A DNA stretch of 64,000 nucleotides from Polaromonas sp. Lineage in GTDB: Bacteria > Pseudomonadota > Gammaproteobacteria > Burkholderiales > Burkholderiaceae_C. Positions 10,631 to 20,113 of this stretch are shown piece by piece. Made by a program: the position numbers and the translations under genes. The stretch spans positions 1-64,000 of the forward strand of contig JAAFIP010000005.1 in assembly GCA_013297865.1 (NCBI GenBank). Direction: 5' to 3'. The number at the start of each line of letters is the position of its first letter. Within the stretch, counting starts at the first letter, position 1. A model generated the notes under the pieces. The model saw only the letters and a program-made list of their open reading frames with translations. It did not search any database and was not told where the DNA came from.

Positions 10631-11401
10631 ATGAAATTATTATTCTGTGCCGTGCCGTTGGCTGCCCTGTGCGCAGGCAGTGCCTGGGCGCAAGTCACCA
10701 CGCAGGCCGATGGCAAGTGGCGCGGCTTGGCAGGTGCCTCGTTTTCCAGCACCTCGGGCAACTCGTCGAGCAACAATCTTCTGCTCAACATCGACATGGC
10801 GCGCAAAACCGAGATCGACAAAATCAGCGCAGGCGCGCTGGCCAACTACGGCAGCAGCAAAGTCAACGGCGTAAAAAGCACCACCAGCGACAAATGGGGC
10901 TTGAACGGCCAGTACGACTACAACCTCACGCCGCAGCTGTTTGTCTTTGGCAAGCTGGGCCTGGAGGGTGACCGCGTGATTGACCTGACCCTGCGCCGCA
11001 CACTAGGTACTGGCCTGGGCTACAAAATCATCAACACGCCTGACAACACGTTTGACGTATTTGCCGGTGTGGCCAACACCCACAGCCGCTACGGCTCCAC
11101 GCAAGTGATTGACGGCGTCTCGGGCAGCCGCTTTTCCACCAACAGCGGTTTGCTGGGTGAAGAGTCCACCCACAAGCTGAGCGACACCGTGTTTTTCAAG
11201 CAGCGCATCGAGCTGTACCCGCGCCTGAGTGGCGACGGCGGCACCTTGGCCAAGGCCACAGCCAATCTGGGCGTGAACCTGAGCCAGACCATCTCGCTCA
11301 ACGTCGGCCTGACCAACAACTACAACAGCGCGCCCGCCACAGGGTTGAAGAAAAACGATACCTCGCTGTTCACGGGATTGAGCGTCAAGCTGGGTGGGTA
11401 G
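10631..11401 (+). CDS. DUF481 outer-membrane beta-barrel protein
   Basis: A 256-residue protein with a clear signal peptide (MKLLFCAVPLAALCAGSAWA-Q) and repeated amphipathic strands ending in a hydrophobic or aromatic residue, as expected for the YdiY-like DUF481 family. Strand-like blocks such as KWGLNGQYDYNLTPQLFVFGK and a terminal SVKLGG are seen. The start at 10631 is chosen because it places the signal peptide at the N-terminus. Its place between lipB and lipA suggests insertion into an ancestral lip neighbourhood. The molecular role is unknown. Confidence 0.85.
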   Translation: MKLLFCAVPLAALCAGSAWAQVTTQADGKWRGLAGASFSSTSGNSSSNNLLLNIDMARKTEIDKISAGALANYGSSKVNGVKSTTSDKWGLNGQYDYNLTPQLFVFGKLGLEGDRVIDLTLRRTLGTGLGYKIINTPDNTFDVFAGVANTHSRYGSTQVIDGVSGSRFSTNSGLLGEESTHKLSDTVFFKQRIELYPRLSGDGGTLAKATANLGVNLSQTISLNVGLTNNYNSAPATGLKKNDTSLFTGLSVKLGG

Positions 11402-11455
11402 CCCAATACCCGCTTTAGATGACTCGGTGTGAACGAAACTATTGCCTCGGTTGGG

Positions 11456-11600
11456 TACGCCCCGGCACTGGGTGTGTCCGACCTTGGTGGGTTACGCCCC
11501 GACACTGGGTGTGGACGGCTCCGCGGCTGTCCTCCGTGTCTGCCTAGGGCAGACGACTCCCCCTTGATGCCGCTGCGCCGTCCACACCCAGCGCCGGGGC
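11456..11600 (-). repeat. Palindromic element R2, copy A
   Basis: Core on the minus strand with GCGGCATCAAGG, the CTAG-centred palindrome GTCTGCCCTAGGCAGAC and ACAGCCGCGGAGCC. It is flanked by inverted arms 11495-11518 and 11578-11600 (about 22 bp, two or three mismatches). An extra direct copy of the left arm lies at 11456-11483. Confidence 0.85.
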
Positions 11601-11755
11601 AGCGAAGCGGGTTGACGTGCAACGGTGAATCGCCTGCCACTTCACGAGAACAGGCGATGTGTCGGTACAGGCGGCAGACCACTCGCCAAGTTGGCCACAA
11701 CTGCACAAGTCGATAGCAGGCGGTGGAACACTCGCCAAGGTCACAAGAGTTGGTC

Positions 11756-11842
11756 GATGGCGTGCTCAGCGCAGCGGCATCAAGGAGGAGCAGGCGGCCC
11801 TAGGCCGCCGCGGGGGACAGCCGCGGAGCTGAGTACGCCATC
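11756..11842 (+). repeat. Palindromic element R2, copy B
   Basis: Plus-strand core with GCGGCATCAAGGAGGAG, the palindrome GGCGGCCCTAGGCCGCC and GACAGCCGCGGAGC. Flanking arms GATGGCGTGCTCAG and CTGAGTACGCCATC are inverted with one mismatch. It is in the opposite orientation to copy A, about 155 bp away. Confidence 0.85.
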
Positions 11843-11950
11843 GGCCGGCTCCCGTACAAAACAAAGAAGTGCGGCCAGGCCAAGATACCCTCGCCCTGAT
11901 GCCAAAACCCCGCCAGCACGCCGTCAGGTCATCTCGGCGACAATAGGGGT

Positions 11951-12952
11951 ATGAGCACCCAAGACGTCGTGCGCGAAGCGCAAACCCAAGCCAACTACAA
12001 CCCGCTGGCCAAGCAAAAAGCCGAAGCCAAGCTCAGCCGTATCCCCATCAAGGTCGAGCGCGGCGAAGTTTTAAAGAAACCCGAGTGGATCCGCGTGAAA
12101 GCCGGTTCGCCATCGACCCGCTTTTACGAGATCAAGCAGATCCTGCGCGAGAGCAACCTGCACACCGTGTGCGAAGAAGCATCGTGCCCCAACATCGGCG
12201 AGTGCTTTGGCAAAGGCACGGCCACCTTCATGATCATGGGCGACAAATGCACGCGCCGCTGCCCTTTTTGCGACGTAGGCCATGGCCGCCCTGACCCGCT
12301 GGATACGCAAGAGCCTGAGAACATGGCCAAAACCATTGCCAAGCTCCAGCTCAAATACGTCGTCATCACCAGCGTAGACCGCGACGACCTGCGCGACGGC
12401 GGCGCGGGCCATTTTGTCGAATGCATCCGCAAAACCCGAGAGCTCTCTCCCGGCACCACCATCGAAGTACTGGTGCCCGACTTTCGCGGCCGCGACGACC
12501 GCGCGCTGGAAATCTTGCGTGCAGCCCCGCCCGATGTGATGAACCACAATCTGGAGACCATCCCCCGTCTGTACAAAGAGGCCCGCCCCGGCAGCGACTA
12601 CGCCTTCAGCCTGAACCTGCTCAAGAAGTTCAAGGCCCTCTTCCCCCATGTGCCCACCAAAAGCGGCATCATGGTGGGCCTGGGCGAAACGGACGACGAA
12701 ATTCTGCAAACCATGCGCGACATGCGCGCGCATAACATCGACATGCTGACGATTGGCCAATACCTCGCCCCGTCCCTGTCACACTTGCCCGTCAAACGCT
12801 ACGTACACCCCGACACCTTCAAGATGTTTGAAGCCGAGGCCTACAAAATGGGCTTCACCCATGCCGCTGTCGGCGCGATGGTACGCAGCTCCTACCATGC
12901 GGATGTACAGGCGCATGACGTACTGGAAGGCATGAAACAGCCCTTGGCTTAA
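11951..12952 (+). CDS. lipA: Lipoyl synthase
   Basis: Radical-SAM enzyme that inserts two sulfurs into protein-bound octanoyl chains to make lipoate. It has 333 residues, the auxiliary-cluster cysteines [12 protein letters not shown] and the radical-SAM motif CTRRCPFCD, then [24 protein letters not shown] and GLGETDDE. The N-terminal 50 residues are a charged extension common in Burkholderiales. Together with lipB it provides the lipoylation pathway. Confidence 0.98.
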   Translation: MSTQDVVREAQTQANYNPLAKQKAEAKLSRIPIKVERGEVLKKPEWIRVKAGSPSTRFYEIKQILRESNLHTVCEEASCPNIGECFGKGTATFMIMGDKCTRRCPFCDVGHGRPDPLDTQEPENMAKTIAKLQLKYVVITSVDRDDLRDGGAGHFVECIRKTRELSPGTTIEVLVPDFRGRDDRALEILRAAPPDVMNHNLETIPRLYKEARPGSDYAFSLNLLKKFKALFPHVPTKSGIMVGLGETDDEILQTMRDMRAHNIDMLTIGQYLAPSLSHLPVKRYVHPDTFKMFEAEAYKMGFTHAAVGAMVRSSYHADVQAHDVLEGMKQPLA

Positions 12953-12973
12953 GCGCAATATCTCCCAAAGTAT

Positions 12974-12994
12974 CTATGAATTATCTATTCATAG
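12974..12994. promoter_or_regulatory. AT-rich inverted repeat downstream of lipA
   Basis: CTATGAAT and ATTCATAG are perfect inverted repeats separated by TATCT, in an unusually AT-rich 120-bp gap. A partial copy (TATCTATGAAT) follows at about 13051-13061. It could be an operator for the next gene or the remnant of a repeat. Confidence 0.4.
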
Positions 12995-13074
12995 AATGAG
13001 AAAAAATCAATAATATCAATGACTTATGGGCGAACTATCTATTCAGTATCTATGAATTTAGCTGGTCTGTAGTC

Positions 13075-14013
13075 ATGCAGCTTGCCAACCACTGCACCAG
13101 CTGCCAGCAGCCTCTCAAGGAGATTGTTCTGGAAGGCCACTATGGCCAGCGCGTGGTTGCGGATGTTTGCGGCAACTGCCACTTGGTGTGGTTTGATGCG
13201 TTTGAGTCGGTGCGCTTGTCGGGGTTGGGGTGGGTGGGTTTGCTGCGCGAGATGATTGCCACGCCGCGGGCTGCGCAGACTGTGCCACGCCAGCTGCAAT
13301 GTGTGCGCTGCCACGGCAGCCTGAAGGCGGTGCGCAATCTCACGCGCTTTGGCCGCACGGCGGCGCTGGAGTGTGGGCGCGGGCATGGGCACTACCAGGG
13401 CTTTGCCTTGCTGCTGGCCGAGCGTGGCCTGGTGCGCACTATGGCAACGCGCGACTTGGCCACGCTGCACAAGGAAAACACCCAGCCCAGCTGCCTGAAC
13501 TGCGGCGCGCCGGTGGACAGCGTGCCCACGGCGCTCTCAGGCCAAACCCCTGTATGCAGCCATTGCGAAACGCCGCTGATGCTGCTGGATTTGCCGCGCC
13601 TCACGCAGGCGCTGCTGGTGCGCCATGGCGATGTCTTGCAGCTGGAGGGGCAAGGCCAGCAGCTGGCCGTGGCATGCCGTGGCTGCGGCCAGCCGCTGGA
13701 CGCTACGCAAGACACGCGCTGCGACACCTGCGGCCATGTGGTAGTCATGCCCAGTTTGGACAGGGTGCAGCCCCTGCTCAACCAGATCGAGCCGATTCTC
13801 AAAGGCGCGCTGCCGCGGCAGGCCAGGCCTTGGGGCCACAAGCTGCAACGCATGCGCGGTGACGCCAGCGCTACCCAGTGGCATCGTTTCATGGGCCATG
13901 CGCATGATGTTTTTTCGTCAGACAGCCAGCGCCTGTATGGCAAGACGGCCACTGTGGTGCATGTCATCGCTGCGCTGGCTTTGGTGTTTGTGCTGTATCT
14001 GCTGTTTCGCTAA
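13075..14013 (+). CDS. Multi-zinc-ribbon protein with C-terminal membrane anchor
   Basis: A 312-residue protein I cannot place in a named family. It has several paired-cysteine knuckles: CTSC..CGNC (residues 8-34), CVRC with a later CGRGHGH, CLNC..CSHC (about 142-163), and CRGC..CDTC (about 202-222). The last 20 residues are a single hydrophobic helix (VIAALALVFVLYLLF). This layout fits a cytoplasmic zinc-binding domain tethered to the inner membrane by its tail. It is 6 bp upstream of the MFS gene, so the two are probably co-transcribed. Confidence 0.75.
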   Translation: MQLANHCTSCQQPLKEIVLEGHYGQRVVADVCGNCHLVWFDAFESVRLSGLGWVGLLREMIATPRAAQTVPRQLQCVRCHGSLKAVRNLTRFGRTAALECGRGHGHYQGFALLLAERGLVRTMATRDLATLHKENTQPSCLNCGAPVDSVPTALSGQTPVCSHCETPLMLLDLPRLTQALLVRHGDVLQLEGQGQQLAVACRGCGQPLDATQDTRCDTCGHVVVMPSLDRVQPLLNQIEPILKGALPRQARPWGHKLQRMRGDASATQWHRFMGHAHDVFSSDSQRLYGKTATVVHVIAALALVFVLYLLFR

Positions 14014-14019
14014 GCGCCC

Positions 14020-15234
14020 ATGAAAAAAGTCTGGCTGCTGGCCGCGTCGACCACTCTGGTGGTCATGTCGTTTTCCATGTTTGGCCCAGTGCTGGCAGTG
14101 CTGCTGCAGCAGCGCAGCTACAGTACCACGGCGATTGGCGCATTTGCGATGATTCCGTTTGCCTGTGTGGCGCTGCTGATTCCGTTCATGCCGCGCATCT
14201 TTGGTCGCTTTGGCATCGGGCGCTGCTATCTGGCGGGGCTGGTGCTGGAGTCGGTGTGCACGCTGGGCTATATCGCTTTTGACAGCTTCAGTATGTGGTG
14301 CGTCAGCGCGGTGGCCGGTGGCGTGGGCGCGGCGGCGGTGTGGAACGCTACCGAGGCGCTGCTGGCACAGCATGCGCCACCGGGCGAGCGCGGGCGCGTG
14401 ATGGGTCTGTACCAAACGGCCTTGGGCGGCGCGCTGGCAGCGGGCCCGTTTGTGCCTGCGCTGCTGCAGTGGCAGGCGCAGACCACGCTGATCGCCGCTG
14501 CCGTGGTGCAGTTTGCCGCGTTGGGCCTGGTGATGGCCACGGGCATGGCGTCGAGCCACAACACCGCCAGTGCCATGGACACGCACAACGACGCAGGCGC
14601 CACCATCGACACCGATGCGTCGCCATTGGGCACGCAAGCGCGCGGCATGGGCACCTGGCAGGCGGTGCGCAGTGTGCCCGCGCTGGTGGGCATTGCCTTT
14701 GTCGGTGGTGTGTTTGAAGCCGGGCTGTCCAGCATCAGCGCGGCCAATGGCGCAGGCCTGGGCCTGTCCATGGCCGCAGCGGCCAGCATTGTGGGGGTGC
14801 TGGGCGTGGGCAGCTTTGCTTTTCAGTTCCCTGCGGGTCTGGCGGCAGACCGGTTTGCGCCGCGCAAGGTGTTTGGCATTGCGGGTTTGGTGCTGCTGGT
14901 CTCGGCCATTGTGCTGGCCTGGGGCACCTCGCCCTTGCTCACCACCATGCACAGCGGCAACACGCAGCTGTGGGTGCTGTGGGCCACCGCGCTGGTCTGG
15001 GGCGGTGTGGGCGGCGCGCTGTATACGCTGACGATGATCCGCGTAGCCCACCATTTCAACGCAGCCTCCGTGGCCGCAGGCACCGCCGCCATGATCACGG
15101 GCTACACCCTGGGCGGCGCAATAGGGCCCGTGGTCAGCGGCGCGGCGCTGCAGTTTGCGGGCAGTCTGGGCCTGGGCCTGTGGCTGAGTGGTCTGGCCAT
15201 GGCAGTGATGTGGCTTAGCCGCCGCAGTCTGTAG
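14020..15234 (+). CDS. Major facilitator superfamily transporter
   Basis: A 404-residue membrane protein with about 12 predicted helices and a hydrophilic central loop (about residues 180-205) rich in His, Thr and Asp. The FGRFGIGRCYLAG stretch between helices 2 and 3 and PPGERGRVMGLYQT in the first half resemble MFS loop motifs. The C-terminal half mirrors the N-terminal half. The substrate is unknown. It converges on the caspase cluster. Confidence 0.85.
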   Translation: MKKVWLLAASTTLVVMSFSMFGPVLAVLLQQRSYSTTAIGAFAMIPFACVALLIPFMPRIFGRFGIGRCYLAGLVLESVCTLGYIAFDSFSMWCVSAVAGGVGAAAVWNATEALLAQHAPPGERGRVMGLYQTALGGALAAGPFVPALLQWQAQTTLIAAAVVQFAALGLVMATGMASSHNTASAMDTHNDAGATIDTDASPLGTQARGMGTWQAVRSVPALVGIAFVGGVFEAGLSSISAANGAGLGLSMAAAASIVGVLGVGSFAFQFPAGLAADRFAPRKVFGIAGLVLLVSAIVLAWGTSPLLTTMHSGNTQLWVLWATALVWGGVGGALYTLTMIRVAHHFNAASVAAGTAAMITGYTLGGAIGPVVSGAALQFAGSLGLGLWLSGLAMAVMWLSRRSL

Positions 15235-15238
15235 ACAT

Positions 15239-15265
15239 TAGCCCGGTGTGTTGTATGCCGGGCTA
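15239..15265. terminator. Hairpin between convergent MFS and caspase genes
   Basis: TAGCCCGG and CCGGGCTA form a perfect 8-bp stem around an 11-nt loop, exactly in the 31-bp gap of two convergent genes. No long U-tract follows on either strand, so termination efficiency is uncertain. Confidence 0.5.
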
Positions 15266-16834
15266 TCAGGAGCTAGCTCTTTTGCGGGCCACCATGTCGC
15301 GCACTGTAATGTCTGGTGCCCCACCGCGCGGCGCGTAGTTTTCTGTACGCAGCCGCACTGAATAGCCCCACTCGGGGTCAAACCAGAAAGTCCGCTTGGA
15401 GCGAAACCCATCCTGATAGAACAGCTCTACATCCATGCGAATGGTGTTGAGCTTGCCAAAGGCGGTATCAATCACTTCGCGACCCACCACACGCGAATCA
15501 AAATCAACCCAGCCCTTCTGCCCGTTGGGACGTGTGCGTATGGTGCGTGTGGTGGCACGACTGCCAATTTTCATCTCGCCGTTGGGATACAGGTTGTACG
15601 GTGGATCGTAGGTGCCACCGCCGTCCTGGATGACGAAACCCGAGCGTGTGAGGCGGGCGCCCGGCACCACGCTGGGGTTGTTGCTCACACCTTCGAGTTC
15701 GTCAGCACCACGCAGCTGCGACACAATTTTCCCGCTGCCGCGCACGATGCCCGTCAAGCCATCCTTGATCACAAACTCATACTCGTCGCCCGGCTTGTAC
15801 ACCTCAAACACGCCGCCCAGCTTCAGGCCCTGCTGGTCTGCGACCACCACTGTTTTGGACTTTTGCAGCTCTTCAACTTTAGACTGTGCCAGTGCGTTCA
15901 GATTGCCGTTGGGATATTTTTGCAAAAACGCGTAAAAGTCACTGACGTTTTTTGAATCCTTGACTTTGTCCCAGTCGGCTTTTTCTTCATTGAACGCTTT
16001 TTCCCTGTCGCTCTCGCCGGGCTTTTGCGTGGGCTTCAAGCCCGCGTTGAAATAAAAATCGTCTTCCAGCGATGTGCTCTCCCAGGGAATCTGCCGGCCT
16101 TCGCTTTTTTGCCGCACATTCAGGCGCACGCGCTTGAACACGTCTTCAATCTTGGCTTGCGGCTTTTTCAGCTCCTGCAACAAAAATTGCGTGTACAGGC
16201 CGTTGGCTGATTTGGCATCGCCATCCTCGGCCACATTGCCTGGCGCAGTCGCATAGGCCAAAAAGGTGCCCGGCGGCGCATCCAGCTGAGCCAGCCCCTT
16301 GCCGCTGGCGGTGCCTGCAAATGGGTTGTCCCGACAGGCGTCCAGCACCACGATGTTCATGCGGTTGCCTGCGCTTTTGAAGGCGTCAATCACCTGGGCC
16401 AGGTCCACCGTCTGCTCAGGCACATCGGTGGCCTTGCTCATCTTGGCATCGATGGGCACCATGTAGTTGCGCCAGTCCAGCTGCAGGCCGTGGCCTGCGT
16501 AGTACAGCATACCGATGGCCTGCTTGCCTTTGAGCGTATCGCGCACCTTACCAATGGCCTCGCTCATCTGCGCCTTGGAGCCATCGCGCAATTCCACTAC
16601 GTTAAAACCCAGACCCCGCAAGGTATCACCCATCGCCTTGGCATCGTTGGTGGGGTTGACCAGCGCTGCGCTGCCTGCGTAAGCTGCATTGCCAATCACC
16701 AAAGCCACACGCAGATCGCCCGGTGCTTGGGCATGCAAGGGCAGCCATGCAGCGCATGCCGCTGCCACGACCGCTGCCATGCGCAGGCGGCCCACAGACA
16801 GTCTGGTGAAACGGGTCAACGTCAAGTGATTCAT
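15266..16834 (-). CDS. Exported caspase-family protease (caspase A)
   Basis: Peptidase C14-type protein of 522 residues. A signal peptide (hydrophobic AAVVAAACAAWL, ending LHAQ) is followed by a p20-like domain: VALVIGNAAY, then histidine in LYYAGHG and cysteine in VLDACRDNPF (H119 and C171 counting from the upstream ATG at 16846). The dyad is intact. After the p20 domain come a charged linker and a C-terminal beta-rich region that resembles the one in caspase C. I prefer ATG 16834 because GGAG lies 6 bp upstream. It is the last gene of the minus-strand cluster, 90 bp after the CHAT gene across an R1 copy. Target unknown. Confidence 0.85.
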   Translation of the reverse strand: MNHLTLTRFTRLSVGRLRMAAVVAAACAAWLPLHAQAPGDLRVALVIGNAAYAGSAALVNPTNDAKAMGDTLRGLGFNVVELRDGSKAQMSEAIGKVRDTLKGKQAIGMLYYAGHGLQLDWRNYMVPIDAKMSKATDVPEQTVDLAQVIDAFKSAGNRMNIVVLDACRDNPFAGTASGKGLAQLDAPPGTFLAYATAPGNVAEDGDAKSANGLYTQFLLQELKKPQAKIEDVFKRVRLNVRQKSEGRQIPWESTSLEDDFYFNAGLKPTQKPGESDREKAFNEEKADWDKVKDSKNVSDFYAFLQKYPNGNLNALAQSKVEELQKSKTVVVADQQGLKLGGVFEVYKPGDEYEFVIKDGLTGIVRGSGKIVSQLRGADELEGVSNNPSVVPGARLTRSGFVIQDGGGTYDPPYNLYPNGEMKIGSRATTRTIRTRPNGQKGWVDFDSRVVGREVIDTAFGKLNTIRMDVELFYQDGFRSKRTFWFDPEWGYSVRLRTENYAPRGGAPDITVRDMVARKRASS

Positions 16835-16840
16835 TGCTAT

Positions 16841-16930
16841 CTCCATGTACTATTAAATTTATAGCTTCTCCCGCGATATTCTATTGGTCTGCAGCCTGGT
16901 TTCATTCTCAAAACACCGCGTTTTCAACGC
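16841..16930 (+). repeat. Dispersed repeat R1, copy 5
   Basis: Lies between the CHAT gene and caspase A. The edge nearest caspase A (CTCCATGTACTATTAAA) is shared with copy 6 and supplies the GGAG ribosome-binding site on the minus strand. Confidence 0.9.
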
Positions 16931-19900
16931 CCTGGCTCGCCTACCAGGGCATAGGGCGCCCAAAACAGCGGATGTGCCAATGAGTAACTAGCCTGGCCCG
17001 ATGCGTCTTTGGCATTGCTGCTGCGTATCTGTTGCATAGCAGCCTGCAGGGCTTTGGCACGGGTAAGTAGCGGATCTTTGGCGTAGCTGCTGAAAGTGTG
17101 GGTGATGAGGTCTTTGGCGCTTTCAGAATCGACCGACCAGTGCGTCACCAGCAAAGCGCGCGAGCCTGCATAGAAAAACCCCCGACCCAGGCCCGAGACT
17201 GCCTCACTACCCTGCCCGTCTGCAGCAGCTGTGTTGCATGCTGACAGAACCACCCAGTCGGCGTCCATTTTGAGCTGCAGTACATCTTCCAGCGTCAACA
17301 GCGCCTCCAGCGGCTCTTTGTCTGCGTCTTTGCCTGCAGGGGCCGACAGTGCCAATGCAGGCTGCGTCAAACCGGGAAAATCACCTGCTAGCAACCCATG
17401 GGTGGCAAAGGCCACAATGCGAGTGGTTGACAAGTCAGTCTGTTTGACGCGCTGCTTGGTGACTTGCGCACCCAGCACCACGTCTTTGGCAGGGTCCGCA
17501 CCAAGTGCTTTCGCAATGGCGATAACTTCCTCGCGGGTGTCAGGCAGCGGCGCCAGCTTGCTGTAGGGCACCCAGGTGACCGCGGTACCATCGCGCATGG
17601 TTTGCTCGGTCAGTCGTTCAGCTGGTGCGTTGCGCAGCCCTGCACCGCGCGTGGCAGCGGGCGATGCATTGGCTGCAAAGACCGGATCACCAAAGCCCAT
17701 GAACGGTTTGCGCTGTGCAGCCCCTGCTGCAGCTGCACGCAGGCTGACTAGCGCGTTGGCACTGGGCACCTGGGCAGTTGCCATCTGTTTGTCCAGCCAT
17801 GGCACGCTGAGATATCGATCGAACGGCAGTGTAGTGTCCTTCCCTAGGGTGGTGGGCGCCGTAACCAACACGGCTGGGGGCAGGCTGGCGAGGCTGTTAT
17901 TGGTGGCCATGATCAATGTGTGCGCGCCACTGAATGCGCCTTGTACGGGCTGCAGCAACTCGCGGTAGATTTGGTGGGCGCCCTCCACGTCTAGGACTGG
18001 CCAACGACCAGGGTCCAGATTCCCGACATCCAACGCTGCACGCAGCCGCTTGACGATGGGGGCAATAGCCGCCTCACCGAGCGTGCTGGCATGAAAGACC
18101 ACAGACCCAGTATGTGGCACTGCCCACACAAAGCTGCGCTCAGCGGTGGTCAACACACTGACCAGCACTTCGCCAGTGCCCAAAGCACGGCGCACCTCGT
18201 CCAGCGTGGGTGGTTGCGGGTCAATCAGGTTGGCATATTTGGGAAAGCGCCTGGCAATGTCTGCGAACAGAGTGCCTTGCTCGCGCGTGAGGGTTTCTAT
18301 CCGGCTGCGCAGGACAGCAGGGTCTTCGCCCAAGGCTTTGAGCTGCTCGGGGCTTTGGGTCGACAGGCGCAGCAATGCGCGGTGCAGGGCAACCAGTTCA
18401 ACGCGCAAGTCCTGCTCGCGCCTGACACCTGCGGCCAATGCCGGATCACTGATGGCCGCGCGTGACGCACTGGAGGCTACGGCGTTTTGCGTGCTGCTGT
18501 CACGCAGCCAGTCTGCGACGACAAAGCTGTCTGCCATCGCCTGTGGGTCAGCGGCAGCAGACTGGGCTAACAGCGCAAGATAGCTTTGCACAATCCACTG
18601 GCGTATTTGGCTGCGCAGTGCATCACTGTCGCGGTTGCTTTGTTGGCGCGCTGCCAACAGGGCGGGCATGGCCAGGCGAAACTGCGCCATGGCCTGGCTG
18701 CGCGCTGCGCTGCCCTGCGCCACAGTGGCCAATGCCATGGCGTACAAACCACGCGCCTCGCCTGTCAGAGGGTTATTCGCCCCGGCGTTGGCCGTGGCAC
18801 GGTCGGCTTGCTGGGCCAGGACGTCCAGGATGCTGGCGGCACGGCCATTGAAGATCGCTGCTGCAGCGCGTGCAGAATCTGGCGCAGCTTGTGTGCTGGT
18901 TTTGTCAAGCTCAAAGACTTCATCGGCCTCGCGGACACGCCCTTGCCCCAGCAAAGCCCGTCCCAGCGAGCGCTGCGCTTGGCGCGTAAAAAGCGAATCT
19001 GACTCCGCGCCAATGCCTTGTGCGATTTCCAGGCTGGCCCGCGCAAGTTTTTCAGCTTCGATATGACGGCCCTGGCCGCCCAACACGCCAGCATAGGATG
19101 CACTGGCACGCGCAGCATGGGGAGAATACTTGCCCATCTTCTCCAGAGCCCACAGCAGGGGCTCACGTGCCATACGCTCTGCCTCTTGCACGCGGCCCAA
19201 GTCCAGCAGCATATCCACATAGGCGAGCCGGTAGCCCAAGTAGGCCGCGTAGCCCCGGTTGCTGGGCAGCGCGTGGCGGGCAGCGCCCGAGACTGCGCCT
19301 ATGCTATTCACCCAGCGCTGGGTTTCCTTGTTGGCTTGCTGGTAGAGCGCCTCGGCCTCGACATATTTGCCTTGTGCGCGCTTGAAGCTGGCGTTGACAT
19401 ACGCATTGGCCGAAGCGGTGTTGGGCATGGCAGCGTACCCGCGCCCACGCTGGTACTCGCTGTTGGCTGCGTCCAGATGGGGCTGCGCCGCCGCCAGATT
19501 GCCTTGCGCACTGAAGCTGACCGCACGGCGGTTGTGGTAGCTCATCACCCAATGGGCATAGCTTTGGGGGTCCCGCACCATCTCTTCTTCCAGTGCAATA
19601 GCCTGCGCGGTTTTGCCTGCTTCACGCAGGATGCCTGCGTAGCTGAAGGCAAACTCCATCTCGCGCAGGCGGTCTTTGCGCTCTCTGAAGATCGCCATGA
19701 TGGCGTCCGCAGCTTCCAGCCGCGTCTTGATGTCGCCCAGTGACTCCGCTGCATCCATGCGTTCGAGCAACGCATCCCGCTTGGTAAACCAAAAGGCGTC
19801 AGCTGGTGGCAGTGGCTTGGACAGTGTGGCTCGGTAGGCTTGAACCCGCTCAGGATCAGGTTTGATTTGATCCAATAGTACCAGCACATCAGCCACCGTG

Positions 19901-20004
19901 CGGTACTGTGCATTGGGATCAAGTTTGATCTGCGCCATCGCACTGCAGGTCAGCCCCAGCAATGCGCAGCACATGGTGATAAAGCGAGAGTAATTCATTG
20001 TCAT
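16924..20004 (-). CDS. Exported TPR-CHAT protease
   Basis: About 1026 residues: signal peptide (CCALLGLTCSAMAQ), a long alpha-helical tetratricopeptide-like region (residues about 50-560), and a C-terminal CHAT domain (caspase HetF-associated with TPRs; about 680-1020). The CHAT dyad is intact: histidine in FATHGLL (871) and cysteine in LSACNTA (925), numbered from the GTG at 20010. The TPR part probably binds a partner or target. ATG 20004 is favoured because GGAG lies 5 bp upstream. Unlike CHAT proteases paired with gasdermins in cytoplasmic defence, this one carries an export signal, so a periplasmic location is inferred. Confidence 0.85.
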   Translation of the reverse strand: MTMNYSRFITMCCALLGLTCSAMAQIKLDPNAQYRTVADVLVLLDQIKPDPERVQAYRATLSKPLPPADAFWFTKRDALLERMDAAESLGDIKTRLEAADAIMAIFRERKDRLREMEFAFSYAGILREAGKTAQAIALEEEMVRDPQSYAHWVMSYHNRRAVSFSAQGNLAAAQPHLDAANSEYQRGRGYAAMPNTASANAYVNASFKRAQGKYVEAEALYQQANKETQRWVNSIGAVSGAARHALPSNRGYAAYLGYRLAYVDMLLDLGRVQEAERMAREPLLWALEKMGKYSPHAARASASYAGVLGGQGRHIEAEKLARASLEIAQGIGAESDSLFTRQAQRSLGRALLGQGRVREADEVFELDKTSTQAAPDSARAAAAIFNGRAASILDVLAQQADRATANAGANNPLTGEARGLYAMALATVAQGSAARSQAMAQFRLAMPALLAARQQSNRDSDALRSQIRQWIVQSYLALLAQSAAADPQAMADSFVVADWLRDSSTQNAVASSASRAAISDPALAAGVRREQDLRVELVALHRALLRLSTQSPEQLKALGEDPAVLRSRIETLTREQGTLFADIARRFPKYANLIDPQPPTLDEVRRALGTGEVLVSVLTTAERSFVWAVPHTGSVVFHASTLGEAAIAPIVKRLRAALDVGNLDPGRWPVLDVEGAHQIYRELLQPVQGAFSGAHTLIMATNNSLASLPPAVLVTAPTTLGKDTTLPFDRYLSVPWLDKQMATAQVPSANALVSLRAAAAGAAQRKPFMGFGDPVFAANASPAATRGAGLRNAPAERLTEQTMRDGTAVTWVPYSKLAPLPDTREEVIAIAKALGADPAKDVVLGAQVTKQRVKQTDLSTTRIVAFATHGLLAGDFPGLTQPALALSAPAGKDADKEPLEALLTLEDVLQLKMDADWVVLSACNTAAADGQGSEAVSGLGRGFFYAGSRALLVTHWSVDSESAKDLITHTFSSYAKDPLLTRAKALQAAMQQIRSSNAKDASGQASYSLAHPLFWAPYALVGEPGR

Positions 20005-20009
20005 AAACA

Positions 20010-20092
20010 CTCCATGTACTATTAAACTTATGGCTGCTCCCGCGATATTTTATTGGGCTGCAGCCTGATTTCACATATAAATTCCTTGGATA
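20010..20092 (+). repeat. Dispersed repeat R1, copy 6
   Basis: Lies between caspase B and the CHAT gene. Core GCTGCTCCCGCGATATTTT and the GGGCTGCAGCC palindrome are clear; the CTCCATGTACTATTAAA edge matches copy 5 and gives the CHAT gene its ribosome-binding site. Confidence 0.9.
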
Positions 20093-20113
20093 TTCTCTGT
20101 GCAGCAGACCGCT

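Larger units (their letters stand above)
11402..11950. other. Intergenic region holding R2 copies A and B
   Basis: 549 bp between the DUF481 gene and lipA. Apart from the inverted R2 pair, the 155-bp spacer shows no gene; short ORFs across it read only through the repeat cores. The lipA promoter, if any, must lie in the last 100 bp, where I cannot identify it. Confidence 0.7.

Noticed and set aside
11456-11842. Integron attC sites
   Set aside because: The elements are palindromic, but I do not see the conserved attC core sites and there is no integrase gene.
11320-11954. Small ORFs (about 70-130 codons) across the R2 elements, also seen at 47322-47630
   Set aside because: They share the peptide-like run GGQPRS only because they read through the same palindromic repeat; arms vary between copies and covary, which fits structure, not coding.
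13918-15054. A 378-codon minus-strand frame over the zinc-ribbon tail and MFS genes
   Set aside because: Mirror frame with His/Arg/Gln-rich composition, no membrane segments and no family motif, whereas the MFS frame has about 12 helices.
16924-20004. A gasdermin-type or other pore-forming target encoded near the CHAT protease
   Set aside because: No neighbouring ORF on either strand shows a plausible pore-forming protein; the adjacent genes are caspases.
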